13,316 bases of DNA from Patescibacteria group bacterium AH-259-L07 (GTDB lineage Bacteria > Patescibacteriota > Patescibacteriia > UBA2591 > UBA6264). Within the stretch, counting starts at the first letter, position 1; each line of letters begins with the position of its first letter. Under the pieces are notes generated by a model. It saw only the letters and a program-made list of their open reading frames with translations. It was not told the DNA's origin and made no database searches. The position numbers and the translations under genes are program-made. Below, piece by piece: positions 1-6,753 of this stretch. The stretch lies in assembly GCA_027718005.1 (NCBI GenBank), contig JALLOP010000036.1:1-13316 (forward strand), written 5' to 3'.

Positions 1-230
1 CCTCCTGTTGTCATCCCATCATCTCCTCCTGTCATCCCCCACTTTTGCGCGCTTGCGCGAAAAGTGGGGGATGACAAAGAAGAACACAATAAGTAACAGG
101 CAAAATTTGTTGCCACAGTGGTTTTGCCAATATGCTGCGGTCCATAAAATAAATATGCATGGCTTAATTTATGATGCGCCGCACTTTTTTGTAAAAATTT
201 AATAATTCTTTCATGCCCAACAATCTCCAT
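1..230 (-). CDS. holB: DNA polymerase III subunit delta prime, N-terminal part (cut by window edge)
   Basis: The clamp-loader delta prime subunit is an AAA+ protein that helps load the sliding clamp on DNA. Reading from ATG at 230, the frame stays open to the window edge (76 codons). It begins MEIVGHERIIKFLQKSA, followed by LSHAYLFYGP and a degenerate P-loop GPQHIGKT, then a helix ending in CYLLC. This is the usual start of HolB/DnaX-type clamp-loader proteins; the GHE..I..L start, HAYLF strand and following helix favour delta prime. The C of LLC is normally the first cysteine of the zinc module, but here it is followed by a low-complexity stretch (SSLSSPTFRASAQKWGMTGG...) encoded by a palindromic repeat. 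The remainder, including the other cysteines, lies outside. The gene has its own promoter just upstream. The family call is firm; delta prime rather than gamma/tau is inferred from the start and the non-consensus P-loop. Confidence 0.85.
   Translation of the reverse strand, partial: MEIVGHERIIKFLQKSAAHHKLSHAYLFYGPQHIGKTTVATNFACYLLCSSLSSPTFRASAQKWGMTGGDDGMTTG
31..75. repeat. Palindromic repeat inside holB
   Basis: The 16-base arms GTCATCCCCCACTTTT (31-46) and its exact complement (60-75) enclose a smaller GCGC/GCGC stem with loop GCTT. A related fragment, TCCTG..GTCATCCC, occurs twice at 1-38. The element is read in frame by holB on the minus strand and adds Ser/Thr/Gly/Met-rich residues after the LLC cysteine. 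Its outer GTCATCC/GGATGAC ends recur at 5241-5322 and in the ftsH terminator. Confidence 0.85.
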
Positions 231-238
231 ACACTCCT

Positions 239-267
239 ATTATACCAAATTTTAATATCCTCGACAA
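239..267 (-). promoter_or_regulatory. holB promoter (extended -10, near-leaderless)
   Basis: On the minus strand, -35 TTGTCG (267-262), a 17-base spacer and a perfect -10 TATAAT (244-239) preceded by TGG form an extended -10 promoter. The holB ATG (230) begins only 9 bases after the -10, so the expected transcription start (about 232) leaves one or two bases of leader. The AGGAG between -10 and ATG would then mostly lie upstream of the transcript and may not act as a ribosome binding site. Confidence 0.75.
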
Positions 268-313
268 GCTCCTCCTAACGACAGAATCTATATCTCAATG
301 CGCATGGCAATCT

Positions 314-350
314 AAAAACGGGGAAAATATATGAATGATTTTTCCCGTTT
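314..350 (-). terminator. Probable rho-independent terminator after the mreB-glycosyltransferase unit
   Basis: On the minus strand, AAACGGG plus AAAA pairs with TTTT plus CCCGTTT (one-base C bulge) around a loop of about a dozen bases, followed by a short T run. It lies some 190 bases beyond the glycosyltransferase stop and just before the holB promoter. The stem is moderate and AT-rich in its upper half. Confidence 0.55.
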
Positions 351-368
351 CGCTATTATGAGCGAAGC

Positions 369-415
369 CCCTCACCCAGTTCCGATAAAATCGGAACCAG
401 TTCGCTGGGTGAGGG
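369..415. repeat. Nested inverted repeat in the intergenic region
   Basis: Outer arms CCCTCACCCAG (369-379) and CTGGGTGAGGG (405-415) enclose a second perfect stem, GTTCCGAT-AAA-ATCGGAAC (379-397). No T run follows on either strand, so it is more likely a mobile-type palindromic repeat than a terminator. The intergenic stretch 231-534 otherwise holds the holB promoter, the terminator at 314-350 and the direct repeats at 430-534; I see no gene in it. Confidence 0.8.
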
Positions 416-429
416 ACGAAGCGAATAAC

Positions 430-534
430 AAGGTTCTGACGAGCGAAGCGAGGAACGGTTCTTAAAGTCTGGATAAAGATATTATTCCTTTCAGACTTCA
501 AGGTTCTTCCGAACGAAGTGAGGAATGGTTCTTA
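430..534. repeat. Two 35-base direct repeats flanking a small inverted repeat
   Basis: Positions 430-464 and 500-534 share AAGGTTCT..CGA.CGAAG.GAGGAA.GGTTCTTA, with 30 of 35 bases identical. Between them AAGTCTG (465-471) and CAGACTT (492-498) form an inverted repeat. The second copy ends directly at the glycosyltransferase stop codon. A diverged relative of copy 1 with its left flank (418-464) is found inside the M16 protease gene. Confidence 0.85.
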
Positions 535-1638
535 TTATACGCGTAACAATGCTTTCATGGTTTGCTCTGCACACTTTTCCCATGAAAAATTGTTTACTTG
601 TGCTAATCCTTTTTGCCGTAATTCTTCCACCAAATTTTTATCACGTATTATTTTTTTCATTGCCCGTACAATGCTGTCTATATTATCTTCGTCAAAGTAT
701 AGCACTGCATCGCCGCCTACTTCAGGAATGGAACCGCTCTTGCTGGCTACTACCGGGCAACCACACGCCATTGCCTCTAAAACAGGGATGCCAAATCCTT
801 CGCACAGCGAAGGAAAGATAAATGCCTCGGCGCCATTGTATAAATACTTTAAATCTTTGACATCAACATAGCCCAGATGAATAATATTGTTATTGCTTTC
901 TATACGACTTTTCATCTTGTCATATCCAAGTCCTGACTTGCCTACCAATACTAACGTTGGCTTGTTATTAATTGCTAATTGTTCATAGGCAGAAATAAGG
1001 CCTCCTATATTTTTCTTTTTTTCTAATCTGCCGATATATAAAAAATATGGTTTATTAATATTATATTTAACCAATATGGATGCTATTTTTTTCTTATCTT
1101 CTACTACATAAAAATTATTTTTATCATAGGCCAAGGGAATAACGGTTATTTTGTCTTCGCCCACCTTATATAACTCAACTAACTGTTGCTTAGTAAATTG
1201 TGATGGAACAATAATATGTGCAGCGATTGTTGCACTACGACGATGAACGAGAGGGTAATACAAGCGAGCAAATAAAGAATAACATCGTGGATACTTTTCA
1301 AAACAAATATCATGAATTGTTACGACTGACCTTCCTCTATAAAAAAAGGGCAGTGTATGAGAAGGCACAAATAATACATCAGGGGGATATTTTTTCATCT
1401 CCCAGAACAGTCGAATCTGTGTCCACACATAGGTAAACGGCCAGCGAAGTTGTTTTTTTCCCCATCCCTTTGGTAAATGCCCTAAATTGCTTCGAAGCTT
1501 ATCCGGGGAATATAAAATAAAACAATCCCCATTTCTAACAGGGATTTTTTTCATTGCTTGAATTACATGATACCCATACCATTCAGTGCCTGTCTTAAAT
1601 TTTCGATTCGCACGCGAGGCATCTATACCTATTTTCAT
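535..1638 (-). CDS. GT4-family glycosyltransferase
   Basis: A retaining GT-B glycosyltransferase that would transfer a sugar, probably mannose- or glucose-like, from a nucleotide-sugar onto an envelope glycan or lipid at the cytoplasmic face. The N-terminal acceptor half starts MKIGIDASRANRKFKTGTEW, has FVPSHTLP and VVTIHDICF, and ends near VIPLAYD. The C-terminal donor half has YFLYIGRLEKKKN, LVLVGKSG, then EAFIFPSLCEGFGIPVLEAMACG with the E-x7-E motif, and PVVASKSGSIPEVGGDAV. Full length, 367 residues. I chose ATG at 1638, which overlaps the mreB TGA by one base (TGATG); GTG at 1641 would add one residue. No clear ribosome binding site is seen, consistent with translational coupling to mreB. 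The donor and acceptor cannot be told from sequence. Confidence 0.92.
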   Translation of the reverse strand: MKIGIDASRANRKFKTGTEWYGYHVIQAMKKIPVRNGDCFILYSPDKLRSNLGHLPKGWGKKQLRWPFTYVWTQIRLFWEMKKYPPDVLFVPSHTLPFFYRGRSVVTIHDICFEKYPRCYSLFARLYYPLVHRRSATIAAHIIVPSQFTKQQLVELYKVGEDKITVIPLAYDKNNFYVVEDKKKIASILVKYNINKPYFLYIGRLEKKKNIGGLISAYEQLAINNKPTLVLVGKSGLGYDKMKSRIESNNNIIHLGYVDVKDLKYLYNGAEAFIFPSLCEGFGIPVLEAMACGCPVVASKSGSIPEVGGDAVLYFDEDNIDSIVRAMKKIIRDKNLVEELRQKGLAQVNNFSWEKCAEQTMKALLRV

Positions 1639-2651
1639 CACTTCATTGCTAAAATGCTTCGTTTATATGACTCTAAATTATCAAGCGCCATGCCCGTCCC
1701 CTTTGCCACTGATAAGAGCGGTTCATCAGCAACATAGGCAGGCACGCCAATTGCCTGGGTTAATAATTTATCTAAATTTCGTAATTGCGAACTCCCTCCA
1801 GAGAGAATCATACCCTTCTCCATAACATCAGCTGAGAGCTCGGGCGGTGTTTCATACAGCACTGATTTTACTGCCAACACAATTGCGTTTAACTCACTCT
1901 GAATTGCTTCCGTAATATCATTAGAATCAATCGTGATAACCCGAGGCAGGCCAATAATCATATCTCTCCCCTTAATATCAAGTTTTATCTTTTTCTCTAA
2001 GGGCAACGCAGAGCCAATTTTAATTTTAATTTCCTCAGCAGTTCTCTCACCAACCGCAAGATTATATTTTTTACGGATAAAGGTAGCAACTGCCGTATCA
2101 AATTTATTTCCCGCAACACGCACTGACGTACAGGTCACAATGCCTCCTAATGAAATCACGGCTGCTTCGGTAGTGCCGCCGCCAATATCAATAATCATGT
2201 GCCCTGAAGCTGAACCAATGGGGATATTAGATCCGATCGCGGCTGCAATCGGCTCTTTAATAATGTATGCGGCGCGTGATCCTGCACGCATGGTTGCATC
2301 TCGAACTGCCCGTTCTTCAGTAGATGTAATACCTCCGGGGACTGCCACCATCACTTCAGGTCGAAACAGATTAAACCGGTTAACGGCTTTAGATAAAAAA
2401 TAACGCAACATTGCCTCTGTTGCCTTATAATCTGCAATCACGCCATCTTTTAATGGTTTTTTTGCGATAATGGTATCAGGTGTGCGCCCAATCATCTCCT
2501 TTGCCTCATCACCAACTGCTAACACACTTTTATCCAATGTGGAAATCGCTACCACCGAAGGTTCATTGGTCACAATTCCCTTACCGGGCAAATACACCAA
2601 AATATTTGTTGTTCCTAAATCAATGCCAATTTTTTTCGTTAAGATACTCAT
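1638..2651 (-). CDS. mreB: Rod shape-determining protein MreB
   Basis: A bacterial actin that polymerises on the inner face of the membrane and guides the cell-wall elongation complex. Actin-fold motifs appear in order: phosphate-1 IGIDLGTTN (8-16), EPSVVAI (30-36), AVPGGITSTEERAV (103-116), phosphate-2 IIDIGGGTTEAAV (153-165), EPIAAAIGS (133-141) and the adenosine motif GMILSGGSSQLRNLD near 284. The 337-residue length is normal for the family. The usual mreC, mreD, rodA and pbp2 partners are not next to it; instead it is followed, with stop-start overlap, by a glycosyltransferase. Its promoter lies at 2774-2802, leaving a leader of roughly 115 bases. The bases just before the ATG are a near-exact copy of those before the M16 protease gene. 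It is the only complete gene here ending in TGA. Confidence 0.97.
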   Translation of the reverse strand: MSILTKKIGIDLGTTNILVYLPGKGIVTNEPSVVAISTLDKSVLAVGDEAKEMIGRTPDTIIAKKPLKDGVIADYKATEAMLRYFLSKAVNRFNLFRPEVMVAVPGGITSTEERAVRDATMRAGSRAAYIIKEPIAAAIGSNIPIGSASGHMIIDIGGGTTEAAVISLGGIVTCTSVRVAGNKFDTAVATFIRKKYNLAVGERTAEEIKIKIGSALPLEKKIKLDIKGRDMIIGLPRVITIDSNDITEAIQSELNAIVLAVKSVLYETPPELSADVMEKGMILSGGSSQLRNLDKLLTQAIGVPAYVADEPLLSVAKGTGMALDNLESYKRSILAMK

Positions 2652-2750
2652 AATGGTCGCTTCGCTCCAATTCCTAATTTCTAAAAGTTTTTTAACATTA
2701 ATGATTTAGACATTAGGCATTTCATTAGGAATTAGACAATTAGAAATTAG
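2649..2750 (-). repeat. Leader cassette copy 1 (before mreB)
   Basis: The 31 bases 2649-2679 (start codon plus upstream GGAGCGAAGCGAC and AATTAGGAATT) match 5200-5230 with one mismatch, and 2724-2744 matches 5340-5360 exactly. AATTCCTAAT (2669-2678) and ATTAGGAATT (2724-2733) form an inverted pair, and CTAATTTCTAA (2674-2684) pairs with 2740-2750. Between them are short ATTAGACATT-like repeats. No standard Shine-Dalgarno sits at normal distance; GGAG is 13 bases before the ATG. Confidence 0.85.
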
Positions 2751-2773
2751 ACATTCTTTATTCCTATATTTTA

Positions 2774-2802
2774 ATTCTATCTCACATATATAAAAATGTC
2801 AA
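2774..2802 (-). promoter_or_regulatory. mreB operon promoter
   Basis: On the minus strand, perfect -35 TTGACA (2802-2797), a 17-base spacer and -10 TAGAAT (2779-2774). It lies directly after the AI-2E transporter gene, so mreB and the glycosyltransferase can be transcribed independently of the upstream genes. No convincing terminator is seen after the transporter gene, so read-through from upstream is also possible. Confidence 0.8.
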
Positions 2803-2829
2803 TACCCCGGACCATGAAAAAGAAAGGTG

Positions 2830-3855
2830 CTATCCCACTTCCACTTTTTCCTTATGCTGCAGATAATCTTTGACTAAAATAGAACCAATCGTGGTAATGG
2901 GAACGGCGAGCACAATACCAATGGGACCAAGAATTTTCGCGCCAATCAATACCACAATAATAACAATCAAGGGATCAAGTCCGAGCGCTTTATGCATTAC
3001 ATAGGGAGAGAGCAAGATATTTTCAATTTGCTGGACAATAATATAAAGAATAATCACCAAAAGTGCCAGTGTTGATGATTGTCCTAATGCAATGACGAGA
3101 GCAGGAATCAGTGCTAAAAGTGGACCAATATATGGAACAAACTCAGTCAATCCTGCAATTATTGCCAATGTCAAAGCATATTGTACTCCTAATAATGTCA
3201 AACCAAGATATACTAAAATGCTGACAGACAAACTGAGCAGTAATAATCCTCGCCCCCATGCGCCAATCTCTTTCTGAAATGATTTAAAAAAGTGCTCTAA
3301 AAACTTCTGATATTTTTTCGGGATAATAGAGCCGACAAACAAACGAACCGCGCCCTTCTTCACTGAAAGATAAAACGCAATCACCAAAACCATAAAAAAC
3401 GAAATGGTCTGTCCTGCAACTGATCCCAAAAAAGAAAAAAATGCTTTTCCACTACTCGGCCCTGATTTGGATAACCACTGTTGAAACATAGCTAAAAACT
3501 CTGATTGGAATTCAGGAGAAATCTTAGACAAAATTGACTGCAAGAGCTGAGGAAGTTGCACACTTAAAAGATTTGCTTGTGCTACTGCGGTAGGGATAAC
3601 TATCAAACTAATCCCTATTAATATAAGGATGATAAAAATATATACAATCAATGCGCCCAACCATCGCGGCAGTTTTTTGCGCTCAAAATAATTCACTGCT
3701 GGTGTAATAATCGCAGCTACCAAACCAGCTAAAAAAACGATCACAATCACATCACGAATTAAATACAAAAACCATAATACCAGAATCACCAACACAATGC
3801 GAAAAATCGACCATAAATCTATTTTAATTAAATTTGTCTGAATTTTATTTTCCAT
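2830..3855 (-). CDS. AI-2E/PerM family membrane transporter
   Basis: A polytopic inner-membrane protein of the AI-2E transporter family, whose members have been linked to autoinducer-2 export or to cation/proton exchange. Hydrophobic segments lie near 17-60 (two closely spaced), 67-90, 150-170, 205-225, 228-265, 268-285 and 300-330, with a soluble region at about 95-145. The diagnostic C-terminal part is intact: TEFVPYIGPLLALIPA, QQIENILLSPYVMHKALGLDP and GAKILGPIGIVLAVP. Length 341 is typical. The ATG is six bases after the stop of the M16 gene with AAAAAGG between, so the two are probably co-translated. No autoinducer synthase (luxS) is in the window, so the substrate is unknown and the family name should not be read as function. 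Confidence 0.93.
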   Translation of the reverse strand: MENKIQTNLIKIDLWSIFRIVLVILVLWFLYLIRDVIVIVFLAGLVAAIITPAVNYFERKKLPRWLGALIVYIFIILILIGISLIVIPTAVAQANLLSVQLPQLLQSILSKISPEFQSEFLAMFQQWLSKSGPSSGKAFFSFLGSVAGQTISFFMVLVIAFYLSVKKGAVRLFVGSIIPKKYQKFLEHFFKSFQKEIGAWGRGLLLLSLSVSILVYLGLTLLGVQYALTLAIIAGLTEFVPYIGPLLALIPALVIALGQSSTLALLVIILYIIVQQIENILLSPYVMHKALGLDPLIVIIVVLIGAKILGPIGIVLAVPITTIGSILVKDYLQHKEKVEVG

Positions 3856-3861
3856 ACCTTT

Positions 3862-5202
3862 TTATTGTATACTTTTTTGTAAAAGATGCAAGAAAGGTTT
3901 TTTGTTTTTAAATGGCCCAATTAAGGCAAGACACATAGTCTGGGGCTTTAAAACAGCACGTGCGACTTTACTAATATCGCCTTTTTCAACATGCTGTATT
4001 TTTCTCAATTTCTCTGTTGGCGATAAAATTTTCTTGCCTAACAATACTTGATTCGCATACCAACTCACCAAATTTGCTGAATCTTCTAATGAGAGTTTTA
4101 TCGTACCTTTAAAATAATCTTTTGCTCGCTTGAGCTCTTCCTCACTCACACCATACTTTCGAACCTTTTTTAATTCATCTAAAATAACCGCAACCGCCTC
4201 TCTTGTCTTATCTTTATCAACTCCCGCTCGAATGCTATAGCTTCCGATATCAGAATATGCTCCTGCATCAGCTTTAACAAAATATGCCAAACCTCTTTTT
4301 ACCCGCACTTCAGAAAATAATCGAGAACTCATATTGCCCCCTAAAATGATAAGCAAAAGCGCAAGTGCTTCACGTAAACGATGCTGATAAGGATATGCAA
4401 AGCCGCCAAGTGCAACCTGAACTTGATCAACTTGTTTAAACAATATACTAACTCGTTGATGTAAAGATACGTTTTGTTTTTTAAAAGGAATAGGGGTATA
4501 TTTTTTTTGAACCCCTTTTTGAACCCCTTTAGAAGAACCATGCTTCGCAGAACCTTGTTGTTCGCTTCGCTCACAATATGATGAAAAATATTTCCCGATT
4601 AATTTTACTACTTCTGACTTTTTCACATCACCACAAATTGCAACAACCATATTTGACGGGGTGTAAAATCTTTCTTTATATGCCAAAAGTTTTGTCCTAT
4701 TCATCCTTGATACCGTACTCACTGACCCGCTAATTACTTTTCCTAGCGGATGCTGTTTATATAAAAGGGTGTCAAAAGCATCCATAATATATAACAAAGG
4801 GTTTTCCTTATACATTTTTATCTCTTCGGAAATTACGCCTTTTTCCCGCTCAAATTCTCCTTTATCAAAAACCGAGTTAAACAGCATATCTGATAATATA
4901 TCAAGCGCAACATCTGTTTTTTCTCTAATGGTTTTTATCCAATACCCTGTATGATCTTTAGCAGTAAATGCATTATAGTGTGCGCCAAGAGCATCCAGCT
5001 CTTTTGCAATGGCTAAATTATTTTTGCGCTTTACCGTTCCTTTAAACATCATGTGTTCGATAAAATGAGAAGCGCCCAAAAGCGGCATTGCCTCATGCCG
5101 AGAGCCAACGGGCAACAATACTAAAATGGTCACTGCTTTGGTGTTCTTTGCGGGAATGGTAAGCAAGCGAATGCCATTAGATAATTTTGATTGATAAAAC
5201 AT
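3862..5202 (-). CDS. M16 family zinc metalloprotease (insulinase-like)
   Basis: A processing peptidase of the M16B type, related to mitochondrial processing peptidase beta and B. subtilis YmxG/MlpA. The inverted zinc motif HFIEH is at 46-50 and the distal glutamate at 127 in VISEEIKMYKENP, 76 residues after it as the family requires. The C-terminal half has the RGLAYFV and GxY motifs (VKRGLAYFVKADAGAYSDIGSY). I chose ATG at 5202 (446 residues, MFYQSKLSNGIRLL), which matches family starts; an in-frame upstream start at 5235 would translate the repeat cassette. Residues about 210-233 (ERSEQQGSAKHGSSKGVQ...) are hydrophilic and encoded by a palindromic-repeat insertion plus a 12-base tandem duplication, in the loop after the KYF helix. 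Substrate unknown. Confidence 0.95.
   Translation of the reverse strand: MFYQSKLSNGIRLLTIPAKNTKAVTILVLLPVGSRHEAMPLLGASHFIEHMMFKGTVKRKNNLAIAKELDALGAHYNAFTAKDHTGYWIKTIREKTDVALDILSDMLFNSVFDKGEFEREKGVISEEIKMYKENPLLYIMDAFDTLLYKQHPLGKVISGSVSTVSRMNRTKLLAYKERFYTPSNMVVAICGDVKKSEVVKLIGKYFSSYCERSEQQGSAKHGSSKGVQKGVQKKYTPIPFKKQNVSLHQRVSILFKQVDQVQVALGGFAYPYQHRLREALALLLIILGGNMSSRLFSEVRVKRGLAYFVKADAGAYSDIGSYSIRAGVDKDKTREAVAVILDELKKVRKYGVSEEELKRAKDYFKGTIKLSLEDSANLVSWYANQVLLGKKILSPTEKLRKIQHVEKGDISKVARAVLKPQTMCLALIGPFKNKKPFLHLLQKSIQ
4504..4575 (-). repeat. Palindromic-repeat insertion and 12-base tandem duplication inside the M16 gene
   Basis: The coding strand contains CGAAGCGAACAACAAGGTTC then TG, CGAAGC and GGTTCTT, which aligns with the intergenic element at 418-464 (CGAAGCGAATAACAAGGTTC then TG, CGAAGC, GGTTCTT). 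Directly after it, TTTTTGAACCCC (plus strand) is repeated twice in tandem (4504-4515, 4516-4527), encoding KGVQ twice. Both keep the reading frame. The encoded peptide is polar and lies in a variable loop. Confidence 0.8.
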
Positions 5203-5360
5203 AATCGTCGCTTCGCTCCAATTCCTAATTGACACGAAGTGTCATCCCGAGCGAGTGAAGCGAGCGAGGGATCTCAAAGGCATGAGATCCTTCGGGCTCA
5301 CTCTGTTCGCCCTCAGGATGACGCCTGCGGCGTCATTTTATTAGGAATTAGACAATTAGA
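5200..5360 (-). repeat. Leader cassette copy 2 (before M16) carrying a palindromic insert
   Basis: The two ends (5200-5230 and 5340-5360) match the cassette before mreB. AATTCCTAAT (5220-5229) and ATTAGGAATT (5340-5349) bracket about 110 bases absent from copy 1. The insert has nested stems: TGACAC-GAA-GTGTCA (5230-5244), outer arms GTCATCC/GGATGAC (5241-5247, 5316-5322), GGATCTCA/TGAGATCC (5269-5276, 5283-5290) and ATGACGCC-TGC-GGCGTCAT (5318-5336), with GAGCGAGTGAAGCGAGCGAG between. This kind of element is common in Patescibacteria intergenic DNA. The gap between glyS and M16 holds nothing else I can identify. Confidence 0.85.
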
Positions 5361-5404
5361 TATTAGAAATTTTGAGCACTATTATTCGTTTATATTTTTA
5401 ATCT

Positions 5405-6727
5405 TTATTCTATCTTCTCTTTAAGGTAATCTATCAGTTCTACAATAGGCACCCTCTCTTGTTTCATAGTATCGCGATCTCTCGACGTTACCTGTTTATC
5501 TTCTAAGCTATTAAAATCTATGGTAACACAAAATGGCGCCCCTGTCTCATCTTGTCTTCGATACCGTCTCCCGATAGAGCCGACTTCGTCATACTGGCAT
5601 GACCAACGTTGTCTCAACTCTTTATATATATCCTGAGCCATGGTAATTAATGGTTGTTTTTTTACCAAAGGCAATACTGCGACTTTGATCGGTGCTAAAT
5701 TCTTATGAAGTTTTAATACGATTTCGGTATCTTTTGCTGATTTCGTGGTGGTTGTCCTTCCCCCCCTTACTTCTGTATATGCATCAACTAAAAATGCTAA
5801 TAATGACCGATCAACCCCCCCTGACGTTTCAACAATGTAGGGGATAAAACTTTTATGGGTTTCATCATCATAATACGACAGATCTTTACCAGAATATTTA
5901 CTATGCCGAGACAGATCCCAATCCCCTCTATTATGAATCCCTTCAATTTCTTTCCACTCGCCAAAAAACTTGTATTCAATGTCAATTGCTCGCTTTGCAT
6001 AGTGCGCAAGCTCATCTTTTTGATGTTCTCTGAACCGAACATGTTTTGTATTAATTCCCAAATTGTTATACCATCTCATCCTCTCCTTCTTCCAGAAATC
6101 AAACCATTTTGGCGCTTCTCGTGATCTTACAAAAAACTGCATTTCCATCTGCTCAAATTCACGGGTACGAAAAATAAAATCACCCGGTGTAATTTCATTG
6201 CGAAATGCTTTGCCAATCTGCGCAATACCAAAGGGAACTTTAAGACGCGATGTTTCGTATACTTTTTTAAAATCAACGTAAATCCCCTGTGCAGTTTCCG
6301 GGCGCAGATAAATTTCTCTTCCTGTTTCTTCTGTTGCGCCAACGGTTGTTTTAAACATTAAATTAAAACGCTTTGGCTTAGTAAGCTCGCCCTTACATTC
6401 AGGACAACGCGCGCCAATATGATCCGCGCGAAACCGCTTATGACAACGTTTACATTCAACCAGTTCATCAGAAAAACTTTGTACATGCCCTGATGCCTCC
6501 CAGACACGGGGATGCATTAAAATTGCTGAATCAAGTCCGACAATATTATCACGCAACCGTACCATCTCCTTCCACCACAACTCTTTAATGTTATTTTTCA
6601 ACTCAACCCCTAACGGACCATAATCATACGTTGAAGGCCCGCCTCCATATTCTTCTGAAGATTGAAAAATAAATCCTCGACGCTTACATAAAGAAATTAT
6701 TTTACCCATCCCATTAGAAAGTCCCAT
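5405..6727 (-). CDS. glyS: Glycyl-tRNA synthetase, homodimeric type
   Basis: Class II synthetase charging tRNA-Gly in the cytoplasm, of the alpha2 type (also called glyQS) rather than the alpha2beta2 type. It begins with ISLCKRRGFIFQSSEEYGG and YDYGPLG, has a zinc-binding insert with C92, C95, C108 and C111, motif 2 (FRNEITPGDFIFRTREFEQME, 175-195), and motif 3 (GGVDRSLLAFLVDAYTE). The C-terminal anticodon-binding domain runs from PIKVAVLPL to the end. At 440 residues it is slightly short for the type but complete. ATG at 6727 is used; ATG at 6709 (MGKIISLCKRRG) fits the usual family start equally well, and neither has a clear Shine-Dalgarno. It is followed after 202 bases by the M16 gene. 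Two tiny ORFs lie in its leader. Confidence 0.96.
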   Translation of the reverse strand: MGLSNGMGKIISLCKRRGFIFQSSEEYGGGPSTYDYGPLGVELKNNIKELWWKEMVRLRDNIVGLDSAILMHPRVWEASGHVQSFSDELVECKRCHKRFRADHIGARCPECKGELTKPKRFNLMFKTTVGATEETGREIYLRPETAQGIYVDFKKVYETSRLKVPFGIAQIGKAFRNEITPGDFIFRTREFEQMEMQFFVRSREAPKWFDFWKKERMRWYNNLGINTKHVRFREHQKDELAHYAKRAIDIEYKFFGEWKEIEGIHNRGDWDLSRHSKYSGKDLSYYDDETHKSFIPYIVETSGGVDRSLLAFLVDAYTEVRGGRTTTTKSAKDTEIVLKLHKNLAPIKVAVLPLVKKQPLITMAQDIYKELRQRWSCQYDEVGSIGRRYRRQDETGAPFCVTIDFNSLEDKQVTSRDRDTMKQERVPIVELIDYLKEKIE

Positions 6728-6753
6728 ACATTTTGCTTAGTCATAACACCCCG

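Noticed and set aside
295..501. 68-codon minus-strand ORF (MKSERNNIFIQTLRTVPRFARQ...)
   Set aside because: It is composed of the repeat and palindrome sequence of the intergenic cluster, has no family features and contains the likely terminator; typical spurious repeat-encoded ORF.
1933..2403. 156-codon plus-strand ORF opposite mreB
   Set aside because: It lies entirely antisense to the conserved mreB frame and its sequence follows from the mreB codons; no promoter or ribosome binding site supports it.
2830..3855. Quorum-sensing AI-2 exporter
   Set aside because: Only the family name points to AI-2; no luxS or lsr genes are present, and family members have varied roles.
4341..4574. 77-codon minus-strand ORF overlapping the M16 gene in another frame
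   Set aside because: It begins in the inserted repeat and runs out of frame through conserved M16 sequence; the M16 frame is clearly the real one.
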